Below, one piece after another: positions 1 through 5,083 of a stretch of DNA of 5,083 bases. The notes beneath the pieces are model-generated. The model had not been told where the DNA came from, made no database searches, and was given only the letters and a program-made list of their open reading frames with translations. This DNA is from an uncultured Clostridium sp. (GTDB lineage: Bacteria > Bacillota > Clostridia > UBA1212 > UBA1255). A program made the position numbers and the translations under genes. The DNA lies in NCBI GenBank assembly GCA_900555605.1, contig USLW01000186.1, positions 1-5,083 on the forward strand, given 5' to 3'. Numbering within the stretch: position 1 is the first letter of the stretch; every line of letters begins with the position of its first letter.

Positions 1-5
1 TAAAT

Positions 6-50
6 CCCGGTAAAATCACGATTTGCCATGACTTTGCCGGGAAGATTTTT
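6..50 (+). terminator. Probable intrinsic (possibly bidirectional) terminator at the left edge
   Basis: Bases 6-18 and 29-41 form a 13-position stem with 12 paired positions (one of them a G-T wobble) and one mismatch, closed by CCCGG/CCGGG around a 10-nt loop. A run of five T follows at 46-50 on the + strand, four bases after the stem. This suits a terminator for a rightward gene lying left of the window. On the - strand the same stem also forms with one mismatch and one wobble, and it lies about 45 bp past the stop of the reductase gene, so it may end that transcript too. The bases that would show a - strand U-run are outside the window. Confidence 0.55.
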
Positions 51-87
51 GAAAACAGGAGACTTTTTTTACAGCCCGCATCTCAAA

Positions 88-1089
88 TTACACGGGCTGC
101 GGCAGTTTTGCACTTTTCAGCCAGGCAATGGTGTCTGCAATTGTCTGATAGAGGTCCCGGGGGCGGTAGCCTAATTCACTGGTTGCTTTATCGTGTGAAA
201 ACCGGTCGTTGCTCTGCAGCGTATCAAGTGAATATTTTGTGTAAAGGGGGCGCTGCCTTTTTTGTTTGGCGTACCATGCCATAAAGGGCGCCGCGGCCTT
301 GGCAAGCCACATGGGCAGAACGGGAAGATGCTTTCCTCCGTGGATTTCTTTCACCATACCCAGCACCTCTCTGACCTCGTAGTGTCTGTTGGAGAGAATG
401 TAGCATTCGCCGACAGTTCCTTTTTCCGCTGCTAAAAGGCAGCCCTGTGCTACGTCACGTACATCTACGAAATCATATCCGCCGTTTACGCAGGCCGGCA
501 GGTGACCGTTAATATAGTTGCTGACCAATTGAACCAAATGATTGCCGGAGGAGTCATAAGGCCCTAAAATACCGGATGGCTGTACGATGACGGCATTGAG
601 TCCTTCTTTTACCAGATCAAGCACTGCCTGCGTGGCATCTGCCTTTGTTTTGGCATATCCGCCTCTTACCTGATCCGCGGAAAACACAGCTACCTCCTGT
701 AAAACGTGGGGTTTGCTTTTTTCGGGAATTGCATGAACTGAGCTGACATATACCATGCGCTGCACTCTCTTTTTCAGACAGAGCGCGGCTATATTCTTTG
801 TTCCGTTTACATTCACATCATACAGCGCAGGGGAGACCTTTTCAGAAATATCAATGATTCCTGCAGTATGAATCATGGTAATCTCCGCGTCTTCGGTGTC
901 CTCAAACAGCGGCAGCAGTGTTTCCTTTTGCCGTACGTCGCCTTTATAATAAACAATATTGTTGTCATCCCGGAGAGATTCTGAGGGCAGAATCAATCCC
1001 CGGACCTGACAGCCGCGCCGTTTCAGCTGCCGAATAAGGGTATTTCCAAGATGGCCGTTTGCGCCTGTGATCAGATACAGTTTCTTCAT
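88..1089 (-). CDS. NAD(P)-dependent epimerase/dehydratase family protein (extended SDR, dihydroflavonol-reductase-like)
   Basis: A 333-residue cytosolic oxidoreductase of the extended short-chain dehydrogenase/reductase superfamily. Visible signs are the Rossmann nucleotide-binding motif TGANGHLG at residues 8-15, GDV at 50-52 (adenine pocket), HTAG at 74-77, the NVNGT helix at 93-97, the strand VYVSS at 113-117 supplying the catalytic Ser, and the YxxxK pair Y145/K149 in YAKTK. PSGILGP at 171-177 and DFVDVRDVA at 206-214 are typical of the dihydroflavonol-4-reductase / 3-beta-hydroxysteroid dehydrogenase-like branch. Length is normal and all key residues are present. The start at 1089 is chosen because AAGGAGGTG lies 6 nt upstream and the Rossmann fold begins at once. 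An upstream in-frame ATG at 1176 would add 29 residues without a visible ribosome site and would fall inside the operator palindrome. The gene is divergent from the TetR gene and probably repressed by its product. The substrate cannot be told from sequence; a sugar nucleotide, ketone or aldehyde is possible. Confidence 0.93.
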   Translation of the reverse strand: MKKLYLITGANGHLGNTLIRQLKRRGCQVRGLILPSESLRDDNNIVYYKGDVRQKETLLPLFEDTEDAEITMIHTAGIIDISEKVSPALYDVNVNGTKNIAALCLKKRVQRMVYVSSVHAIPEKSKPHVLQEVAVFSADQVRGGYAKTKADATQAVLDLVKEGLNAVIVQPSGILGPYDSSGNHLVQLVSNYINGHLPACVNGGYDFVDVRDVAQGCLLAAEKGTVGECYILSNRHYEVREVLGMVKEIHGGKHLPVLPMWLAKAAAPFMAWYAKQKRQRPLYTKYSLDTLQSNDRFSHDKATSELGYRPRDLYQTIADTIAWLKSAKLPQPV

Positions 1090-1095
1090 ATCAAA

Positions 1096-1104
1096 CACCT
1101 CCTT
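1096..1104 (-). promoter_or_regulatory. Ribosome binding site of the reductase gene (decides the start)
   Basis: On the - strand AAGGAGGTG is an almost full anti-16S match, 6 nt before the ATG at 1089. It settles the start against the longer reading from 1176. Confidence 0.9.
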
Positions 1105-1122
1105 GCGATAATGGACAGACTG

Positions 1123-1151
1123 TTGATTATCCTCTTTGCTTGCAGTATAAT
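1123..1151 (+). promoter_or_regulatory. Sigma-A-type promoter for the TetR gene
   Basis: TTGATT at 1123-1128 (-35, 4 of 6 to consensus), a 17-bp spacer, then a perfect TATAAT at 1146-1151. The predicted transcription start is near 1158, giving a leader of about 86 nt before the TTG start at 1244. The -10 overlaps the -10 of the opposing promoter, and the palindrome at 1161-1176 begins within a few bases of the predicted start. Confidence 0.75.
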
Positions 1152-1172
1152 CGTCATTGAATGATTGCGCAA
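1144..1172 (-). promoter_or_regulatory. Sigma-A-type promoter for the reductase gene
   Basis: Read on the - strand, TTGCGC (1172-1167, -35, 3 of 6) is followed by a 17-bp spacer and TATACT (1149-1144, -10, 5 of 6). The predicted start is near 1137, about 48 nt before the ATG. The -35 lies wholly inside the 16-bp palindrome, so a protein bound there would block polymerase. The weak -35 fits a promoter that is tightly controlled or needs little basal activity. Confidence 0.6.
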
Positions 1173-1176
1173 TCAT
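1161..1176. promoter_or_regulatory. Probable TetR-family operator: perfect 16-bp palindrome
   Basis: ATGATTGCGCAATCAT is identical to its own reverse complement. It lies in the divergent intergenic region, covers the -35 of the leftward promoter and sits at about +4 to +19 of the rightward promoter. TetR-family dimers classically bind such palindromes next to their own gene. Symmetry and position are seen directly; binding by the neighbouring TetR protein is inferred. Confidence 0.75.
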
Positions 1177-1227
1177 CAGATTTGTTCTGGGTGAAGCATT
1201 ATTGAACAGATTCCGGGCTGTCTGTTG

Positions 1228-1235
1228 AAAAGGAG
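1228..1235 (+). promoter_or_regulatory. Ribosome binding site of the TetR gene, pairing with a TTG start
   Basis: AAAAGGAG ends 8 nt before the TTG at 1244. The only nearby ATG (1236-1238) is out of frame and overlaps this site, so the TTG is the best start. A TTG start lowers translation, as is common for autoregulated repressors. Confidence 0.8.
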
Positions 1236-1243
1236 ATGCTGTT

Positions 1244-1822
1244 TTGAAAAAGTTAACAAATGATCACCGCACGCGTGTAACAAAAATGCTGATCCGCGGT
1301 GCTTTTACGCAGCTGCTCGGTCAAAAGCCGATTCAAAGTATTTCCATCAAAGAGCTGTGTGAACTGGCGGGGATCAATCGCGGTACGTTTTATACGCATT
1401 ATAAAGATATCTATGATTTGCGGGACCAGATAGAGGAGGAAATGGTGGTCAGCTTTGAAAAGGCGATCCGGCCTTTGCTGCAGATGGACAGGCAGGAGGC
1501 GACAATGCTGCAGATCACAACGGAAATTTTTCAATGCTTGAAGGATCATTCTGATTTATGCATTGTCATGTTAGGCGAATATGGAGATAAAGCCTTTGTT
1601 GCAAAGCTGCTGGAAATGGGGCGGGAACGCTGTGTGGAATCGTATTCCAAATATTTTGCCAGTGCGACGCCGCAGCAGATTGAATATTTCTATGCATTTG
1701 CCAGTGCGGGCTGTATTGGTTTGCTGCAGAAATGGCTTGCTGACGGTATGACAGCTTCTGCGGAGGAAATTGCTAAAATGGCGGAAAATATTATGCTGCA
1801 TGGTACCGGCTTTTTGAATTGA
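1244..1822 (+). CDS. TetR/AcrR family transcriptional regulator
   Basis: A 192-residue repressor of normal TetR length. The N-terminal DNA-binding domain spans about residues 8-58: a first helix at 10-26, then the helix-turn-helix ISIKELCELAGINRGTFY at 33-50 and the usual YxHYKDxxDL-type end (THYKDIYDL at 51-59). The all-helical C-terminal half binds ligand and forms the dimer. Its ending, with GCIGLLQKWLADG at 156-168 followed by SAEEIAKM, resembles the TetR_C_8-type C-terminal domain of Firmicute regulators (from memory, not searched). Translation starts at TTG with a good upstream ribosome site. The gene is divergent from the SDR reductase, shares a palindromic operator with it, and is closed by a strong terminator. 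It therefore probably represses itself and the reductase until an unknown ligand, perhaps a reductase substrate, is present. Family assignment is firm; target and ligand are inferred or unknown. Confidence 0.93.
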   Translation: MKKLTNDHRTRVTKMLIRGAFTQLLGQKPIQSISIKELCELAGINRGTFYTHYKDIYDLRDQIEEEMVVSFEKAIRPLLQMDRQEATMLQITTEIFQCLKDHSDLCIVMLGEYGDKAFVAKLLEMGRERCVESYSKYFASATPQQIEYFYAFASAGCIGLLQKWLADGMTASAEEIAKMAENIMLHGTGFLN

Positions 1823-1833
1823 ATCAAAAGAAG

Positions 1834-1846
1834 TGATTGCGAATCA
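1834..1846. promoter_or_regulatory. Operator-like imperfect palindrome downstream of the TetR gene
   Basis: TGATTGCGAATCA has perfect TGATT/AATCA arms. It matches the core of the intergenic operator (TGATTGCGCAATCA) except for one missing central base; its first eight bases equal 1162-1169. It lies between the TetR stop codon and the terminator stem. The resemblance is seen directly; a regulatory role is a guess, since the lost base changes half-site spacing. Confidence 0.3.
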
Positions 1847-1847
1847 G

Positions 1848-1889
1848 CAGTTTGGGCCGGGCTGCTTGCTCCCGGCCCAAACTGTTTTT
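1848..1889 (+). terminator. Strong Rho-independent terminator after the TetR gene
   Basis: CAGTTTGGGCCGGG at 1848-1861 pairs perfectly (14 bp) with 1871-1884 around a 9-nt loop and is followed at once by TTTTT (1885-1889) and further T-rich sequence. It lies 25 bp after the TetR stop and 15-20 bp from the end of the convergent large gene. On the - strand the stem has no immediate U-run, so it should act mainly rightward, though it may slow leftward transcription. Confidence 0.93.
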
Positions 1890-1903
1890 CTGCTTTTCGT
1901 ATT

Positions 1904-4876
1904 TTATTTCCCTGTACAAATTTCACTAATCCGGATTGTCGGAGAGGACTGGATTTTATGGAAGGTGATCCGAAGATAGTGATATTCGCCTTTTCCGGTC
2001 AGGTCCTCTGTAATCGGATTTTCCTTAGATGCTTCGGCGCCGTCCTTTGTGCGGTCCGCCAATGCCGTCCATTTTTGGAAGGTCGGATCGTTGGTGCCCT
2101 CAATGGTATAGTAATAGGTGCCGGCGCCCTCCACAAAATATTGAATCGTGCCCACGTCGCAGGCTCTGCCCAGCGCCAGTCTGACCCATGGCTTTTCGTC
2201 GCTGCTTTCGGGTTTCCAGCATCCGCTGCTGCTTTCGCCGTCTGTCATCAGCCAGGACCAGTATTCCGTGGTACTGTTCCCGTAATAAGTAGAGGAGGCG
2301 GCAACCGGCTTGTTCAGTGCCAGATTGACGGAAGAATCGTAAGCATTCTCCGCATCTGGATTCAGAAGGGCAACCGCTGTTTTTCCGCTGCCCGGAACTT
2401 TTACAGTGACAGTGCCCTTTTCATCTGCTTTTATTTCTTGTACCTCACCATTTACAGATACCTGATAGGTGTATTGGGGAGATTGATTGATAAAATTAAA
2501 ATAGATATCTGCAGGCAGTGTTTCGATTTCCAGCGTAAAGCTGTAAAGCGTTTCATATGTGACTGGCATATCCGCCGAACGCCAGCGATATTTTACTACA
2601 GATCCCGTCATGCTTTCATGGATAAACGGAGAGATCTGCAGACTGTCATAGTGCGGCTGGAACCCATATCCATAAGTGTATAATCCCCAGATCGGATATG
2701 CCAGTGTCGGCATGGAATCATACCACCCGTAATCCGCCGGTGTCACACCGTCCCGCATAAAGCAGGTTGCGCCTACAAAGCCATGTTTAGAAAATACATC
2801 TGTAAATCCGTTGAGATATTTGGGGATCAGCGTCCGGTCGCCGTATGCGGGAAAGCCTGCGTAAAAGTCTCCGTCCGGAGCGCCGTACCAGCCGCCGTTC
2901 ATTCCCAGCATGGACAGCGTGTGGTCATAGCTTTGAGAGGCCGGCTCGTTTTTAAACTGCAGGTCCAGTACATTCATCACATGAAAGGGCAAATCAAATA
3001 CTGCGGTAGCGCGTTCGACGGCCTGCACTATTTGCTGAGCCCGGATTTTTGTCACAAGATCTGTTTTCAGTGCGGCGCCTTGTACCGGCAGATACATCAC
3101 GTCCAGGTTGCTGTCGCCGTACAGGAAGGTTTGAGTAGCCTCGGACCACATTTTTTCATTAAAATCTTTTTTGATTTTTTCAGCCAGAGCGGCATAGTCT
3201 GCTGATTTCTCCAGGTTTTTGTATACGTTCTGCTCGATTTCCGCCATATATTGAAGTGCATGATAATACATGGCCGATGTATAGCCGTTATATTCTCCCT
3301 GTGTATGCTCCCAATAGTCGTTCATGTTAAATTTATCTGTGGTATTCAGCAGCCGGCACAGATAGAGGTCCCCGTTCATATAGCGTTTCTGCTGGGATTC
3401 CATTGCTTTTTCGATTGAATCGTACATTTCGTCTAAAAAGGCCCGATCCCCGGTCAGTGCATAGAGGTCAATAACGGATATGACATAACCCGGCATCATA
3501 TCGCTGTATTGACTGCCCCAGCTGTCTCCGCCGGACTGCGGATAAGGACTCATAATATGCCCGTCTTTTGCCTGGAGCTTATCCCGGATAACGCGCATTC
3601 CGTTTTTTTGCGTTTCCAAGGCCTGATCGTCTCCCAGCAGGCTCAGCAGATTGGTATTCCAATGCTGCTCTAAAGCAGGAAGCTCAAAGAAATGGTTTGG
3701 ATTTTCGACGGTGGTACCCATATCATAATCCATGATCATCAGTCTGCCGTAATGATTCAGCGCCTGTGAGATCAATGCCTCATTAACGCCGTTGAGTGTT
3801 CCCAAATCAAAATAGTCATCATAATTTTCAGGACGGATGATATACGTCACTTTATCCGTGTTTCCCGTATTGCCGTCTACACGATTGTAAATTTGATAGC
3901 CCTGATGGGCTGTTCTGCCGTTATAGGAGCCCCAGCCGTCAGTTGCTCCGACATAACGGAGATCCCGGTCCGGCGCGGAAAGCAGCACGTTCATTTCTAA
4001 CGGGCGCGTGTCGCCGGCTTCATAGCGCTGTACTGCGGTGGCATATCCGCGCGCTCTATCGTCCCTTCCGGCGACGGTTCCGGTGAAAGATACCGCAAAA
4101 TTATTTTCCGGAGAAGATAGCAGCGTAAATGAAACATCCTCCATTGCTCTGCGGATATTTCCGTTTCTGCCGCCGGTGCCGTCTCCAAATTTCAAATATG
4201 CTTCACCGCCTGACAGAAAGTTGTACATATTTCCGCCGAAGCCGTCAATCCAATAGTTTCCGCCCGAGCGCTGCCAGCGGATATTTTCTACTGCGTGCTC
4301 CTTCAGATGGATGGAAGGAAACGCTTGGGAGAGGAGTGTGACATCCTGCGTAAAAGTTCTTTCAAATGAAACTTCGGCAAAGTCCGAAGTAAAATGAAAG
4401 GAGACCGTTTCCGTTGTATATGGCCCGCTGTATGTAAATACCGCCGTGCGTGCTTCTTCATTATATACGATTTCCGGCGATGTCTCTAACTGAAGGCTGG
4501 TAAAGGTGAAATGATCTAAATAATACTGATCCTTTTCGACATCCCCGGCGCCTCTTACCAGCAGTCCGGTACAAATTCCGTGCGTATCTTCCAGAATATT
4601 CTGATTCCTGAGGATCAGCTCTGAAATACGGAATTGTTTATCATAGCTGATTTTTATTGTATATCTTGTTCCCTCATATGTAACAATCTTTTTGCCTTCA
4701 TCGTGATTTAACAGATCCTTTTTAACCAAGGGCTCTTCCATATCCTGACCTCCATTGTTCGTTTTTTTGTTGCCGCTTCTGTTTACGAAAAAAAAGACAA
4801 CGCAAACGATGGCAATCAGTGCAACCGCAGCAATTGAAATTGAAAAAATCATTTTATTTTTGCCATTTGATGCCAT
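1904..4876 (-). CDS. Membrane-anchored surface protein: putative glycoside-hydrolase-like body with C-terminal F5/8 type C domain
   Basis: A 990-residue protein. Residues 1-8 carry two Lys, then about 9-31 form one hydrophobic helix with no lipobox and no clear signal-peptidase site, suggesting an uncleaved anchor with the rest outside the cell. A polar linker (about 33-60) precedes a beta-rich region (about 62-300). Residues about 355-745 are helix-rich and resemble six-hairpin (alpha/alpha)6-barrel glycosidases, with DYWEHTQGEYNGYTSAMYYHALQYMAEI-like helices at 520-547 and a Gly/Asp/aromatic-rich stretch at 660-680. A second beta region (about 755-840) follows. The end, from NLALNKPVAASS (851) to 989, is an F5/8 type C (discoidin/CBM32-like) sugar-binding-type domain with PWVRLALG at 896-903. 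From memory the body recalls the DUF5695 family; this was not searched. Candidate acidic catalytic residues are D383, D385, E523, E528, D668 and D670, none proven. The start at 4876 has AAAGGAG 8 nt upstream. No adjacent sugar transporter or regulator identifies the substrate. Confidence 0.88.
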   Translation of the reverse strand: MASNGKNKMIFSISIAAVALIAIVCVVFFFVNRSGNKKTNNGGQDMEEPLVKKDLLNHDEGKKIVTYEGTRYTIKISYDKQFRISELILRNQNILEDTHGICTGLLVRGAGDVEKDQYYLDHFTFTSLQLETSPEIVYNEEARTAVFTYSGPYTTETVSFHFTSDFAEVSFERTFTQDVTLLSQAFPSIHLKEHAVENIRWQRSGGNYWIDGFGGNMYNFLSGGEAYLKFGDGTGGRNGNIRRAMEDVSFTLLSSPENNFAVSFTGTVAGRDDRARGYATAVQRYEAGDTRPLEMNVLLSAPDRDLRYVGATDGWGSYNGRTAHQGYQIYNRVDGNTGNTDKVTYIIRPENYDDYFDLGTLNGVNEALISQALNHYGRLMIMDYDMGTTVENPNHFFELPALEQHWNTNLLSLLGDDQALETQKNGMRVIRDKLQAKDGHIMSPYPQSGGDSWGSQYSDMMPGYVISVIDLYALTGDRAFLDEMYDSIEKAMESQQKRYMNGDLYLCRLLNTTDKFNMNDYWEHTQGEYNGYTSAMYYHALQYMAEIEQNVYKNLEKSADYAALAEKIKKDFNEKMWSEATQTFLYGDSNLDVMYLPVQGAALKTDLVTKIRAQQIVQAVERATAVFDLPFHVMNVLDLQFKNEPASQSYDHTLSMLGMNGGWYGAPDGDFYAGFPAYGDRTLIPKYLNGFTDVFSKHGFVGATCFMRDGVTPADYGWYDSMPTLAYPIWGLYTYGYGFQPHYDSLQISPFIHESMTGSVVKYRWRSADMPVTYETLYSFTLEIETLPADIYFNFINQSPQYTYQVSVNGEVQEIKADEKGTVTVKVPGSGKTAVALLNPDAENAYDSSVNLALNKPVAASSTYYGNSTTEYWSWLMTDGESSSGCWKPESSDEKPWVRLALGRACDVGTIQYFVEGAGTYYYTIEGTNDPTFQKWTALADRTKDGAEASKENPITEDLTGKGEYHYLRITFHKIQSSPTIRISEICTGK

Positions 4877-4884
4877 TTTCCTTG

Positions 4885-4891
4885 CTCCTTT
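4885..4891 (-). promoter_or_regulatory. Ribosome binding site of the large surface-protein gene
   Basis: AAAGGAG on the - strand lies 8 nt before the ATG at 4876. A second in-frame-looking ATG at 4866 is not in frame (10 bases away), so 4876 is the natural start, placing two Lys directly before the hydrophobic helix. Confidence 0.85.
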
Positions 4892-4924
4892 CTTCCTATT
4901 TATTTTTTATATAGCTACGTCTTA

Positions 4925-4957
4925 TCAGTACTTATTCTAATGTGCTTTTCAGTACTG
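4925..4957. repeat. Paired TCAGTACT elements in the upstream region of the large gene
   Basis: TCAGTACT occurs at 4925-4932 and again at 4949-4956, 24 bp apart. Each holds the palindrome AGTACT, and the second extends to the perfect 8-bp palindrome CAGTACTG (4950-4957). On the - strand they bracket TAGAAT (4939-4934), a 5-of-6 match to a -10 box, but no convincing -35 lies 16-18 bp upstream of it. They could be paired operator sites for an unlinked regulator; they are short enough to be chance. Confidence 0.35.
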
Positions 4958-5083
4958 TGCCAGTGATAGATCATAAGTAATTTGAATGACGGAATTTAAC
5001 TTGTCTTTTTTAAGTGAGAGCAGATCAGGAGCGGTCAATGGCAAGTGAAAGGACGTGATCAGGAATGGGAGGGTGAGGGAAGG
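4949..5083 (-). CDS. Possible 3' end of an unidentified upstream gene (partial)
   Basis: On the - strand one frame is open from the window edge for 44 codons to a TGA at 4951-4949. It ends in LSLKKDKLNSVIQITYDL followed by SLAQY, a protein-like mix of hydrophobic and charged residues. The other two - strand frames close sooner. I do not recognise the protein. If real, it ends 72 bp before the large surface-protein gene on the same strand and could be cotranscribed with it. Against this, an open frame of 44 codons is not rare by chance, and its stop falls inside one of the TCAGTACT elements. Confidence 0.35.
   Translation of the reverse strand, partial: PSLTLPFLITSFHLPLTAPDLLSLKKDKLNSVIQITYDLSLAQY

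Noticed and set aside
10..45. Possible lipoprotein signal for the large protein (Cys25 in the hydrophobic helix, near 4804-4802)
   Set aside because: The Cys lies in the middle of the helix (IAIVCVV) without a lipobox at the helix end, so an uncleaved membrane anchor is the better reading. The span given here is in protein residues.
72..99. Inverted repeat CAGCCCG / CGGGCTG overlapping the stop of the reductase gene, considered as its terminator
   Set aside because: On the gene's own strand the stem is followed by TAAAAAAAG, not a U-run; the T-run lies before the stem on the + strand. The 7-bp stem with a 14-nt loop in this arrangement is not a normal intrinsic terminator in either direction.
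1090..1176. N-terminal extension of the reductase to the ATG at 1176
   Set aside because: The 29 extra residues are polar and unlike the family, there is no ribosome site for that ATG, the ATG lies inside the operator palindrome, and the predicted transcription start is downstream of it.
1253..1926. Several - strand open frames across the TetR gene (1253-1549, 1571-1801, 1690-1926)
   Set aside because: They are shadows of a clear TetR reading frame, and the last runs through the terminator stem; none has a family signature.
1958..2683. 241-codon + strand open frame
   Set aside because: It lies wholly antisense inside the large surface-protein gene. Its translation is Cys/Arg/Phe-rich with no recognisable domain, and no good ribosome site was seen.
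2783..3205. 140-codon + strand open frame
   Set aside because: Antisense shadow of the helix-rich region of the large gene, with no protein-like motifs.
4755..4940. 61-codon + strand open frame with a hydrophobic, membrane-like translation
   Set aside because: It is the antisense of the N-terminal transmembrane helix and leader region of the large gene; the hydrophobic appearance comes from T-rich antisense codons.
4956..4962. TGGCAC on the - strand, considered as a sigma-54 -24 element
   Set aside because: No GC dinucleotide occurs at the required distance downstream for the -12 element, so it is not a sigma-54 promoter.

Overview
The window looks like chromosome from a Gram-positive, moderate-GC Firmicute, most likely a Clostridia-type anaerobe. 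This is inferred from strong purine-rich ribosome binding sites (AAGGAGGTG, AAAAGGAG, AAAGGAG), a TTG start codon, housekeeping-type -35/-10 boxes, and a membrane-anchored carbohydrate-active-type surface protein. There are no phage, IS, CRISPR, tRNA or rRNA signals, and no gene-free stretch longer than about 200 bases.

Left third (1-1822): a divergent pair. The leftward gene (88-1089) encodes an extended short-chain dehydrogenase/reductase of the NAD(P)-dependent epimerase / dihydroflavonol-reductase-like type. The rightward gene (1244-1822, TTG start) encodes a TetR-family repressor. The 154 bp between them hold two well-formed back-to-back promoters whose -10 boxes overlap. They also hold a perfect 16-bp palindrome (1161-1176) that covers the -35 of the reductase promoter and lies just past the -10 of the tetR promoter. 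The simplest reading is that the repressor binds this one site, silences itself and the reductase, and is released by an unknown small molecule. A near-copy of the operator (1834-1846) lies just after the tetR stop codon, followed by a strong intrinsic terminator (1848-1889).

Right two thirds (1904-4876): one large leftward gene, convergent with tetR. It encodes a 990-residue protein with one N-terminal membrane anchor, a large body resembling beta-sandwich plus (alpha/alpha)6-barrel glycosidases, and a C-terminal F5/8 type C (discoidin/CBM32-like) domain. It is probably a cell-surface glycan-active enzyme of uncharacterised specificity, and is the least understood item here.

Right edge (4877-5083): a short upstream region with a duplicated TCAGTACT element around a possible -10, and a leftward reading frame open from the window edge to a stop at 4949-4951. 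That frame may be the 3' end of another gene. At the left edge a hairpin (6-41) with a T-run looks like a terminator between the reductase gene and whatever lies further left.
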